64,000 bases of DNA from contig CAZUYD010000008.1 of assembly GCA_964624825.1 (NCBI GenBank), forward strand, positions 1-64,000, in the 5' to 3' direction. The DNA comes from Enorma sp964624825 (GTDB lineage: Bacteria > Actinomycetota > Coriobacteriia > Coriobacteriales > Coriobacteriaceae). Position 1 is the stretch's first letter. Every line of letters starts with the position of its first letter. A program made the translations under genes and the position numbers. The notes under the pieces are model-generated. The model saw nothing but the letters and a program-made list of their open reading frames with translations, did no database searches and was not told the DNA's origin. This document shows, piece by piece, positions 35,684 to 43,394 of the stretch.

Positions 35684-36334
35684 CTAGTCGCTCTTGCGAA
35701 TGCGGCGGGCACCCACGAGCGCGGCCGCACCGCCGAGCGCGGCCACGGAGGCCGCGACGAGGGCGGGGTCACCGGTCTGGGGCAGCGTGGCGCTGTCGTC
35801 GGACTCGGTGGCGTCCTCGGTCGTCTCGGTCTCGGTCGTCTCCTCATCGACGGTGACCTCGGTGTCGTCGGCGTTCTCGTCGCTCGTCACGCCGTCACCA
35901 GTCTCATCGCCAGCGGGCTGCTCTGTCTCGTTGCCGTCGTCGCCCTCATCGGGGTCGGTCGCGCTGCCGCTGCCGGTTCCGCCTTCACCTTCGCTGCCGC
36001 TGCCGGTTCCGCCTTCACCTTCGCTGCCGCTGCCGGTTCCGCCGCTGCCGGTGTCACCAGTGTCGCCGCCGCCCTCATCGGGGTTGGTCGCGTCGCCCTT
36101 GCCCCCGATAGACGCCCCGCACGTATCGCAGCGCCCGTTATGGTTCCAATCGGTAATCAAATGGATGAACCACCGATTGCCAAAATGCCAGCTAAATGAA
36201 TAGGCCTGCGCGCCCGCGCTGGTCGTCGTCGCCTCCTCCGCAACGGCCATGCTCGGCAGAACCACCGTTGACCCTAGGGCCAGCGCGAGCGCGAGGCCGG
36301 CCGAAATGGCGAGCGGCTTCTTCGTGATTTTCAT
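35684..36334 (-). CDS. Small LPXTG cell-wall-anchored surface protein
   Basis: 216 aa. Sec signal peptide (KKPLAISAGLALALALGSTVV...MAVA-E), and a short folded head containing DWNHNGRCDTCG, which resembles a Ca2+-binding DxNxNGxxD loop with two Cys. A long acidic Gly/Ser/Glu/Thr stalk with GGTGSGSEGE repeats follows, then LPQTG, a hydrophobic helix and RRIRKSD. Sortase would anchor it to peptidoglycan. Ligand unknown. ATG 36334 follows AAGGAG at eight bases. No sortase gene lies nearby. Confidence 0.85.
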   Translation of the reverse strand: MKITKKPLAISAGLALALALGSTVVLPSMAVAEEATTTSAGAQAYSFSWHFGNRWFIHLITDWNHNGRCDTCGASIGGKGDATNPDEGGGDTGDTGSGGTGSGSEGEGGTGSGSEGEGGTGSGSATDPDEGDDGNETEQPAGDETGDGVTSDENADDTEVTVDEETTETETTEDATESDDSATLPQTGDPALVAASVAALGGAAALVGARRIRKSD

Positions 36335-36360
36335 GTCAAACACTCCTTATCTGTGAATCG

Positions 36361-36390
36361 AGGCCGGACAGGTCGCCGTTCGTCCGGCCT
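36361..36390. other. Hairpin between the 23-codon peptide and the LPXTG gene
   Basis: Perfect 9 bp stem AGGCCGGAC (36361-36369) / GTCCGGCCT (36382-36390). The T run (CTTTTGAA) is on the plus-strand side only, so on the minus-strand mRNA it is a hairpin without a terminator tail. Confidence 0.5.
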
Positions 36391-36403
36391 TTTGAACCTT
36401 GGT

Positions 36404-36475
36404 TTAACGACGACGCTTGATGATGGCGGCGCCCAAGCATGCGATGAGCCTAAGCCTCTTCACCAGTGATTTCAT
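36404..36475 (-). CDS. Short cationic peptide (23 aa), unrecognised
   Basis: ATG 36475 is preceded by AAAGGAG, ten bases upstream, and ends at TAA 36406-36404. The peptide begins MKSLVKRLRLIACLG and ends in KRRR, with nine basic and no acidic residues around a hydrophobic middle. It lies in the same orientation 70 bases ahead of the LPXTG gene, in the same presumed transcript. It might be a leader peptide, a membrane-active or signalling peptide, or chance. I know no family for it. Confidence 0.4.
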   Translation of the reverse strand: MKSLVKRLRLIACLGAAIIKRRR

Positions 36476-36479
36476 CGTC

Positions 36480-37085
36480 TGTCTACTCCTTTCGTAAGGC
36501 AGATGTCCAAAAAGACTCGCTGGTCTTGATGCCTATCTCAGTGCCGGCGCTTCCGCGAATGAAGCCCCCTGGCCGGAAACGTAGACCTTTTTACGCGCTG
36601 TTCTCGATGTGTTCCTTGCGGCTCCAGAAGGAGCCGTTTCCTGCGGTTCCCCTGCATCCTGCGAAATTAATAAATCTTTAAGCAATCTGAAAGATACCTT
36701 AAAGCCTTATGACAAAAAAGTCTACTTTTTCACAATCACAAAGAAAAATGAAACGTAGGCGTGCGCCAGTTCACGCCGAACGCTTTCCTCTATCCCTTCC
36801 GGGGTGGCATCTCATCACATACACAGAGCTCAGTCTGTCCACTCAGCCTGAGCTCCTCTTCGCGACTGACAGATACCTTGGTGCATAACGGAGCCGTCCT
36901 GCTGCGAACATGCGGGCACCCGAACAGCGCAGCATCGTTACCAGAAAGCAGCCCGTCCCCGCTCTCACAGAGGGTATAGAATGCGATAAGCATCCTGGCC
37001 GTCTCGCTTGAGACGCGCGAAACCGATGCCCGGATGACTCATTGTCGCCGCCGTGCCCGTACGAACCACGTGCCTGAGGAGACTT
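36480..37085. promoter_or_regulatory. 600 bp divergent intergenic region with AT-rich dyad
   Basis: No gene seen. An AT-rich core (36660-36760) contains a near-perfect dyad AAAAAGT-CT-ACTTTTT (36715-36730) and inverted TTTAAG/CTTAAA words. This probably holds the promoter and perhaps an operator for the peptide-LPXTG transcript. The right 300 bases before rmuC are GC-rich and featureless to me. Confidence 0.4.
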
Positions 37086-38435
37086 ATGGAACCGCTTGCC
37101 CTTGCGCTCATCATCCTGGCCATCATCTGCGCCATCCTCGCTGCCGCGCCCCTCGTCACCGTACGAGAGCTGCATGCCGCGCGCGATCAGGGGACGAGCG
37201 ACGCCGCAACCATCATCGACCGCATCTCGGACAAACTCGACGCCGAAAGCGCCCTTGACAAGCAGCGCCTTGACGAGCTGCACCGCTCCCTCGCGCAGCT
37301 GCGCGGCGAGATGGGCGGCCTGCGCCAGGAGACCCTGCAGCAGCTCAACGCCCAGCAGGCGGCCGTCAACGACCAGCTCTCCCGTAACGAGGCCGCCATC
37401 AGGGGGATGCACTCCACCATCAACCAGCAGCTCGGAGCCATCCGCGGCGACACCAACGCGCAGCTCGACCGCATGCGCGCAACCGTGGACGAAAAGCTGC
37501 AAAAGACGCTGAACGAGCGCATCACGCAATCGTTTTCACTGGTAAACGAACGCCTGTGCGAGGTCGACCAAGGGCTCGGCGAGATGAAGTCGCTCGCACA
37601 GGACGTGGGCGGCCTCAAGCGCGTGCTCTCCAACGTCAAGACGCGCGGCATCGTGGGCGAGATCCAGCTCGGCGCCATCTTGGACGAGATCTTGGCTCCC
37701 GGCCAATACGACACCAACGTGGCGACCGTGCCCGGTAGCTCCGAGCGCGTCGAATTCGCCGTGAAGCTCCCCTCCGAAGGCGGCGAGGTCGTCTACCTGC
37801 CCATCGACTCGAAGTTCCCCATGCTCACCTACGACCACCTGCGCGAAGCCCAAGACGCCGGCGACGCCGAGGCGGTGAGCGAGGCGTGGAAGACACTCGA
37901 GGGGCGCTTGCGTGACGAGGCGCGCAGCATCCGCACCAAGTACATAGCGCCTCCCGCCACCACTACCTTCGGCATCATGTTCCTGCCCTTCGAGGGGCTC
38001 TACGCCGAGGTGGCGAACCGCCCCGACCTTATCGAGCGGCTCCAACGCGAGTTCAGTGTGAATGTCGCCGGGCCCTCCACCATGGCGGCGCTTCTGAACA
38101 GCCTGCAGATGGGCTTCCAGACGGTCGCCATCCAAAAGCGCGCCACCGAGGTGCAGGAGGTGCTTGCCGCCGTAAAGACCGAGTTCGCCACGTACCAGAA
38201 GGTGCTTATGCGCGCCAAAAAGCAACTCGGCACCGCAAGCAAAACCATCGACAGCCTGGCCGGCACCCGCACGCGCGCCATGGAGCGAAAGCTCAGGAGT
38301 ATCACCATGCTCGACACGATCGAGGAAGCCGATTCGGTTCTCGGCATCGTGCCGGATGAGGACGAAGACGCGCTCGAAGACCTCACCGAGAGCGCCCGCG
38401 ACGATACCGCCGAAACCCAGACCGAAGAGGAATAG
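37086..38435 (+). CDS. rmuC: DNA recombination protein RmuC
   Basis: 449 aa. N-terminal membrane anchor (LALALIILAIICAILAAAPLV), a long coiled coil (residues ~45-190), then the RmuC nuclease-like domain with GIVGEIQLGAILDEIL, YLPIDSKFPMLTYDHL and IMFLPFEGLYAEV. It limits inversions and acts on DNA ends; the exact activity is not settled. The acidic C-terminal tail is variable. ATG 37086 follows GAGGAG. It ends three bases before nth and is likely co-transcribed with it. Confidence 0.92.
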   Translation: MEPLALALIILAIICAILAAAPLVTVRELHAARDQGTSDAATIIDRISDKLDAESALDKQRLDELHRSLAQLRGEMGGLRQETLQQLNAQQAAVNDQLSRNEAAIRGMHSTINQQLGAIRGDTNAQLDRMRATVDEKLQKTLNERITQSFSLVNERLCEVDQGLGEMKSLAQDVGGLKRVLSNVKTRGIVGEIQLGAILDEILAPGQYDTNVATVPGSSERVEFAVKLPSEGGEVVYLPIDSKFPMLTYDHLREAQDAGDAEAVSEAWKTLEGRLRDEARSIRTKYIAPPATTTFGIMFLPFEGLYAEVANRPDLIERLQREFSVNVAGPSTMAALLNSLQMGFQTVAIQKRATEVQEVLAAVKTEFATYQKVLMRAKKQLGTASKTIDSLAGTRTRAMERKLRSITMLDTIEEADSVLGIVPDEDEDALEDLTESARDDTAETQTEEE

Positions 38436-38438
38436 CCT

Positions 38439-39098
38439 ATGCCGCGAGAGACCAATGCCGCCAAACGTGAGCGCGCCGTTGAAGTGTGCCGCCGCTTAAA
38501 CGAGCGCTATGGACCCGTCGAGTGCTTCCTCGACCACGAGAACCCCTTTCGCCTCGTCGTTTCGGTGCTGCTCTCGGCGCAAACAACCGACGCCCAGGTA
38601 AACAAGGTCACACCGGAACTCTTCCGCCGCTGGCCGACGCCCGAAGCGCTTGCCGGCGCAACGCCCGCCGAAGTCGGCGAGGTCATCAAATCGCTCGGTT
38701 TCTATAAAACGAAAGCGAAGCACGCGGTCGAAACCGCGCAGATGATCGTCGCAGACTACGGCGGCGAGGTTCCCGCAAGCATGAAGGAACTCGTGAAGCT
38801 CCCCGGCGTGGGACGCAAGACCGCAAACATCGTGCTCAACGTAGGCTTCGGTATCGTGGACGGCATTGCGGTGGATACCCATGTGAACCGCATCGCGCAC
38901 CGGCTCGGGCTCTCGCCTAAAACGCACAAGAGTGACCCGCTCAAAACCGAGCAAGATCTGCTCAAGATCCTGCCGAAGGAGCTATGGCGCGATGTAAACC
39001 ACCAGTGGATCACGTTCGGCCGCGAGATCTGCGATGCGCGAAACCCGCGCTGCAGCGAGTGCCCCCTCGCCGACATCTGCCCCCGCGTGGACGCGTAA
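38439..39098 (+). CDS. nth: Endonuclease III
   Basis: 219 aa. Bifunctional DNA glycosylase/AP lyase that removes oxidised pyrimidines. Helix-hairpin-helix LPGVGRKTANIVLN with the catalytic Lys, catalytic Asp in GIAVDTHVNRIAHR, and a C-terminal [4Fe-4S] motif with spacing C-x6-C-x2-C-x5-C (CDARNPRCSECPLADIC). The start follows GAGGAA. Operon with rmuC. Confidence 0.95.
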   Translation: MPRETNAAKRERAVEVCRRLNERYGPVECFLDHENPFRLVVSVLLSAQTTDAQVNKVTPELFRRWPTPEALAGATPAEVGEVIKSLGFYKTKAKHAVETAQMIVADYGGEVPASMKELVKLPGVGRKTANIVLNVGFGIVDGIAVDTHVNRIAHRLGLSPKTHKSDPLKTEQDLLKILPKELWRDVNHQWITFGREICDARNPRCSECPLADICPRVDA

Positions 39099-39209
39099 CA
39101 GCGCCCCAGCCCGGCGCCTCCTCGGTCGCCTCGCCTCGATTCGGCAAACGGCGCGACCCTGGAATCGCACCTTCGCGCGCCATGAGCTTGTGCGTCCACG
39201 GCTATCCTC

Positions 39210-39281
39210 GCAAGCGCCGCCATCCGTGCAAGCGCCGCCATCCTCGCAAGCGCCGCCATCCGTGCAAGCGCGGCCATGCAG
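39210..39281 (+). repeat. 18 bp tandem repeat, four units
   Basis: Units GCAAGCGCCGCCATCCGT / ...TC alternate (39210, 39228, 39246); the fourth unit (39264-39281) is degenerate. It lies between the nth stop and the end of the convergent membrane protein gene. Non-coding as far as I can see. Confidence 0.8.
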
Positions 39282-39311
39282 CACATGCGAGTAAACACTC
39301 CCGCGCACTCG

Positions 39312-39872
39312 TCAGGATGAGAGCGAAAGGATGAAGCCCTCAACGCGCGACACCATATTGCGCAGCAACTCTCCCACCTCTTGCGGAGTCGCGCCGTTGA
39401 GGATGCACGTGAATACATACGAGCCGATAAACACGGCAACGAGCAGTACCGGAATGAGCACAATGAGCGCAAGCGTCCGCAGCAGCGTGGCCAACCGGCG
39501 ACGCCGCGCACGGCGCTTTTGGAACGCAAGCTCATCGTGATATGCGGACTGGGCGACCGAGTATCCATCATCTGACGGATGCGGCATGCGATCATCGCGC
39601 CTGTGGCATGTAGCGCTCGCCTGATCACCCGCTGCTTCGCTGAACGCGGCGGTATCACCGTGGCGCGCATCTGCCCATGTTGCAATAGCATCCGTTGCGG
39701 AGGCATCTGCCGCGGCACTCGCTGCAGCATCGCGCGCACGGCCGTTCGTCCCAGCCTGCACCTGCTGCGCAGCATATTGCTGCTGCACAGCCTCAAGCCA
39801 TGCGTCGCGCGCGCGGCCCTCACGTGCCAGACGCTCAGATGCCCGCTGCGGAGTCTCGATAAAAAGGTTCAT
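39312..39872 (-). CDS. Hypothetical single-pass membrane protein
   Basis: 186 aa from ATG 39872 (TGAGGAGG upstream). Charged, Ala-rich, probably disordered cytoplasmic part (residues 1-115), a basic cluster KRRARRRRLATLL, one membrane helix (LALIVLIPVLLVAVFIGSYV, near 137-156), and a short outer tail with FTCILNGATPQEVGELLRNM. No known family. Single-gene transcript. Confidence 0.6.
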   Translation of the reverse strand: MNLFIETPQRASERLAREGRARDAWLEAVQQQYAAQQVQAGTNGRARDAAASAAADASATDAIATWADARHGDTAAFSEAAGDQASATCHRRDDRMPHPSDDGYSVAQSAYHDELAFQKRRARRRRLATLLRTLALIVLIPVLLVAVFIGSYVFTCILNGATPQEVGELLRNMVSRVEGFILSLSS

Positions 39873-40229
39873 GTGCCGCCTCCTCAAAAGGCGCGCACGG
39901 GAGAGGGCTTTCAGCGTGACATACTCAAGCGCCCACCGTCAAGGGAAAATCGAGCGACGGGCACGAAGCTCATCCAGCCAGATTGCAGGGTTCATCGAGA
40001 TCCTAGCGCAAAGGTTCGGCATGCCTGCGTACAGCGCCCTGGCCGACGCAAGACTCGACCACGCCCGGCTCACCGCTCATCTACCACGTATAGGACAAAA
40101 CTCGCATCGGCAAAGACTGCTCGAAAGCGCCTCGCCCCCCAGCAAGCTGCCGCGTATAGGACAAAGCTCGCGCCGGCACAAGAATCATCCCTGCCAAATC
40201 AAAAAGGCGCGATTCTTCACCCTATGTGA
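39873..40229. other. Intergenic region with a 19 bp direct repeat
   Basis: No gene. CGTATAGGACAAAACTCGC (40087-40105) recurs with one change at 40153-40171, 66 bases apart. The rest shows nothing recognisable. The inverted-repeat element copy 2 follows. Confidence 0.5.
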
Positions 40230-40417
40230 CGTGTTTCATGGGACTGCTGTGACAACTTTGCGAGTTTGGCGACACTTTTTGGCGTACTTGGAAGTAGCCA
40301 AGGAAACGGCAAGTCCTGTACCTGCTGTTTCTTCCGTGGCAATGCTCGGTATACTCGGCAAGTCCCCGGAAAGTGTCGCCAAACTTGAAAAGTGGTCGCA
40401 TGAAACACGTGAAACAC
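40230..40417 (-). repeat. ~190 bp dispersed inverted-repeat element, copy 2
   Basis: Same architecture as 13373-13562 but inverted. The ends (40230-40281 and 40366-40417) are inverted repeats sharing AGTTTGGCGACACTTT and GTGTTTCA. On the minus strand the interior carries TGCCGAGTATA, AAGAAACAGCAGGT and GGCTACT in the same order as copy 1. Confidence 0.7.
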
Positions 40418-40438
40418 GGCCGTCTGCGCACATAAAAC

Positions 40439-40481
40439 AAGCCCCGCGCGCGTCGGTGTGAACTGCGACGGCTCGGGGCTT
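40439..40481 (-). terminator. Terminator of the rubrerythrin gene
   Basis: AAGCCCCG (40439-40446) / CGGGGCTT (40474-40481), with an inner CGTCG/CGACG stem. The minus-strand tail is TTGTTTTATG. Confidence 0.85.
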
Positions 40482-40491
40482 CATGTGGCAA

Positions 40492-40510
40492 TTTAACGCC
40501 CGACGTTAGA
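40492..40510 (+). repeat. Copy d of the dispersed palindrome
   Basis: TTTAACGCCCGACGTTAGA, between the rubrerythrin stop codon and its terminator. No extended outer arms. Confidence 0.5.
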
Positions 40511-40516
40511 CTACCC

Positions 40517-41056
40517 TTAGTAGTTGACGACCTGCTCCTCGAAATAGCTCTGCGAATGAGCGCAGACGGGGCACGCGAGCGGGGCCTGAGGACCGACGTG
40601 CAGGTGCCCGCAGTTGGTGCACTTCCATACCTTCACGCCCTCGCGATCGAACACCTCGCCCTTCTCAATACGCTCGGCAAGCTTGAGATAGCGCTCCTCG
40701 TGCGCCTTCTCGACCGCCCCGACGCCCTTGAACTTCGCGGCGATTTCCTTGAAGCCCTCTTCCTCGGCGGTCTGGGCGAACTCCGCGTACATCTCGGTCC
40801 ACTCATAGTTCTCGCCCGAAGCGGCATCCTTCAGGTTGTCGAGCGTGCCCGGGATCTCGCCGCCGTGCAGGTACTTGAACCACATCTTTGCATGCTCGGA
40901 CTCGTTGAGCGCCGTCTCCATGAAGATGTTAGAAATCTGCACGTAGCCGTCTTTCTTAGCCTTCGAGGAATAGTAGCGGTACTTGGTGTGCGCCTGCGAC
41001 TCGCCGGCAAAGGCGATCTCGAGGTTCTTCTTTGTCTTGGAGTTCTCAAAATCCAT
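40517..41056 (-). CDS. rbr: Rubrerythrin
   Basis: 179 aa. Non-haem di-iron peroxidase of anaerobes that reduces H2O2. Ferritin-like four-helix part with iron-binding Glu/His residues (FAGESQAHTKYRYYSSKA, ETALNESEHAKMWFKYL, EKAHEERYLKL), then a C-terminal rubredoxin domain with two Cys pairs, CTNCGHLHVG and CPVCAHSQS. ATG 41056 has GGAAGGGG upstream; an in-frame ATG ten codons earlier is unlikely. Adjacent to MutY and Rrf2, suggesting an oxidative-stress cluster. Confidence 0.95.
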   Translation of the reverse strand: MDFENSKTKKNLEIAFAGESQAHTKYRYYSSKAKKDGYVQISNIFMETALNESEHAKMWFKYLHGGEIPGTLDNLKDAASGENYEWTEMYAEFAQTAEEEGFKEIAAKFKGVGAVEKAHEERYLKLAERIEKGEVFDREGVKVWKCTNCGHLHVGPQAPLACPVCAHSQSYFEEQVVNY

Positions 41057-41179
41057 GAGAGTTCCCCTTCCTGCTGTTTCCAGCACCCATCTTGGCAGCA
41101 GGCGATAGCTGCCACTCCAACGCGGTTATACCCGCGCAGCTTCATTCTACTCTTTCTTAATAAGACGACGTATTAATAA

Positions 41180-42289
41180 CTAGATACTCCATTTCGTCAC
41201 GCCGTTCTCGACGCACGACGAGCAAAACCCTTCGCGCTCAAGGTCGTTTAGGATGCTCGCGACGAGGGCGCAATCGACCGATTCGCGGCCAGCGGCGCGT
41301 TCCTCCGCATTAAGCAGCGCCGTCACTTCGCCAAGCGACAACCCAAGCGTCGCAGAGCGACCCATACCGTCAGCCGAGCCGTCGTGCAAGCGAACGCCAG
41401 CGCGCACCCCAGCAGCCGTGACACCGCCAACGCACTCGGCCGCAGCGGAAGCTGATCCCGCCTCTGCGGCTGCACCACCGTCTGTACCGCTGCCCGCACC
41501 AAGCAGGATGCGAACGATCTCGGCGCGCTTCTGTCGGCGCGAACCCTCAAAGCGCGACTGACGCGCATAGCTGGCCGAGCGCCGCGATGGGTTGGGAATC
41601 GTCTTCTTAAGATAAGCGCCGTAGTCAAGCAGCGCGTAGTACCAATTGCGCGGCGTGTCATCGACGTCCTGCGGCGCGGCATAGGGCGAAGCCTCGTCGC
41701 TCGCGCTCCGAGCGCAACCACACTCGGCCGCTGCGGGACATGTCGCCTCGATGAACGGAATCAGCTCCCGATCGGGAACCGCAGGAACATCGGGAAAGAA
41801 ATGATGCAGGAAAACTGTTCGAACGTTCGTCTCGAGATAGACGCCGGGCAGATTAAACGCAAACGATCGGATGCCCTGCGCCGTTGCCGCACCGATGCCC
41901 GGCAGCTGCTTGAGCGCGAGCGTATCGCGCGGAAACTCACCATGATAGACATCGGTTACAATCTGCGCCGTCTTATGGAGCATGAGGGCGCGCCGGTTGT
42001 ATCCCATGCCCTGCCAGGCCGCGAGTACATCGGGCACGGCCGCCGCGGCGAGCGCCTCGACGCGCGGAAACCGCGCAAGCCATGCATCCATGCGTGCCTC
42101 GACACGCGAAACCTGCGTCTGCTGGAGCATGACCTCAGAAAGCCAAATTCGATACGGGTCATGCGTATGGCGCCAGGGCAAGTCGCGGTACAGGCGCGCC
42201 CCCTCTGCACGAACCAACGAGCGGAAAGCGTCTGTCTGAGGTGCCGCGCCGCCGCGAACCATATCGACGGAGCTCTGCCTGACGGCCAT
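41180..42289 (-). CDS. mutY: MutY-like adenine glycosylase lacking the Fe-S cluster
   Basis: 369 aa. HhH-GPD fold with SEVMLQQTQV (catalytic Glu, near 52), LPGIGAATAQGI, and LETNVRTVFLHHF, where MutY normally has LDGNV. The usual catalytic Asp is therefore replaced by Glu. The four Cys of the [4Fe-4S] loop are absent; the region reads NPSRRSASYARQSRFEGSRRQ. The C-terminus has a linker and a small winged-helix-like end instead of the NUDIX-like domain. Fe-S-free MutY relatives are known from anaerobes. A repair role at A:8-oxoG pairs is likely but not shown here. Confidence 0.8.
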   Translation of the reverse strand: MAVRQSSVDMVRGGAAPQTDAFRSLVRAEGARLYRDLPWRHTHDPYRIWLSEVMLQQTQVSRVEARMDAWLARFPRVEALAAAAVPDVLAAWQGMGYNRRALMLHKTAQIVTDVYHGEFPRDTLALKQLPGIGAATAQGIRSFAFNLPGVYLETNVRTVFLHHFFPDVPAVPDRELIPFIEATCPAAAECGCARSASDEASPYAAPQDVDDTPRNWYYALLDYGAYLKKTIPNPSRRSASYARQSRFEGSRRQKRAEIVRILLGAGSGTDGGAAAEAGSASAAAECVGGVTAAGVRAGVRLHDGSADGMGRSATLGLSLGEVTALLNAEERAAGRESVDCALVASILNDLEREGFCSSCVENGVTKWSI

Positions 42290-42334
42290 CTGCCCCTCAC
42301 CTACAAACCCTGCATGCCCGCATGAGCGCCCGCG

Positions 42335-42826
42335 TCATGCCTGCAACGAATTCCTCAGCGCCGCGCAATCGGCATACGAAGCAAACGCATCCCGGTCGGT
42401 AAACATTTCGTCTACGGCGGGAAACTTCTGCCATGCCACCAAATCACTGAGGGTGATGGAGCCGAGGTAGTCGCGCACGAGCGCTTCGACGCCAAGCCAG
42501 AGCGGATGAAAGCAGCAATGCTCCATGCGCGCACAGGTCTTCTCGGGCGTGGTGCACTTGTTGATGGCGAACGGCCCTTGCACGGCTTCCATCACATCAT
42601 ACAGGGTGGTTTTGTCGGGATCGGCCTTTAAGCGCATGCCGCCATGGACGCCACGCAAGCTCTCGATGATGCCCGCCTGAGCAAGCCCATGCTGAATCGA
42701 CCGAGCAAACGAATACGGCACATCAACCTGTTCGGCAGCAACGCGCACCGAAAGCAAGGAACCCTCATTTGCTACAAGCATCGAGAGAATTCGCAATGCA
42801 TAATCCGTCTTTCTCGTAATGTCCAT
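42335..42826 (-). CDS. Rrf2-family transcriptional regulator with Cys cluster
   Basis: 163 aa. N-terminal winged helix (DITRKTDYALRILSMLV) and a cysteine motif KCTTPEKTCARMEHCC, close to the [2Fe-2S] site of IscR/NsrR/RsrR. This suggests redox or NO/iron sensing. The start (ATG 42826) is chosen by AAAGGG upstream and by family N-termini; nearby ATG 42835 is an alternative. It may control the MutY/rubrerythrin neighbourhood (inference from position). Confidence 0.85.
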   Translation of the reverse strand: MDITRKTDYALRILSMLVANEGSLLSVRVAAEQVDVPYSFARSIQHGLAQAGIIESLRGVHGGMRLKADPDKTTLYDVMEAVQGPFAINKCTTPEKTCARMEHCCFHPLWLGVEALVRDYLGSITLSDLVAWQKFPAVDEMFTDRDAFASYADCAALRNSLQA

Positions 42827-43098
42827 CAATCGCATCCCTTTCACAGTACGCCCTCGCAGTGCGTCCCCCTTCATGCTACGCGAAACGGGGACTCGCTACA
42901 GCCTCGCGCACAATCTATTTCAATTCGCGAACATGGCTTGCAAATTCTGTGATAGGGAACATCCGACGCATCTCATTGACTTCACCCGCCCCTCCCGAAC
43001 GGCTTTATGCGACCCCACGAAACCCGTTGCCCCCACAACAAGCCCCATACTAGGCCAACTGACAGCATCGCAAGACCCACGCACTGCCCCGATACACA

Positions 43099-43121
43099 AA
43101 AACCCCGCCGGTGGCGGGGTT
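43099..43121 (-). terminator. Terminator of tRNA-Asp
   Basis: Stem AACCCCGCC (43101-43109) / GGCGGGGTT (43113-43121), followed on the minus strand by TTTTTGTGT. Confidence 0.85.
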
Positions 43122-43131
43122 TCGCATGCAG

Positions 43132-43209
<78 letters not shown>

Positions 43210-43230
43210 TCAGCAAATGCTGCGTGAGAA

Positions 43231-43259
43231 AGTGTACCAAGAGCGCACACCGCGTGCAA
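43231..43259 (-). promoter_or_regulatory. Promoter of tRNA-Asp
   Basis: Minus strand TTGCAC (43259-43254), exactly 17 bases, TACACT (43236-43231), about 20 bases before the mature tRNA 5' end. Confidence 0.65.
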
Positions 43260-43394
43260 GAGCTTTTTTAAAATAGTTTGCCCGCCCATCGCCGCAATCT
43301 GGGCTTGAGCGCGCGCCATACCTATTATCTGCGCGCTTCAGGAGAGGCTTGCTTCGCTTGTCCGTTCGAGCTGGCCGCGCGGCAGGCAAACGGG

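Noticed and set aside
39210..39281. CRISPR array
   Set aside because: Contiguous 18 bp tandem units without unique spacers; no cas genes in the window.
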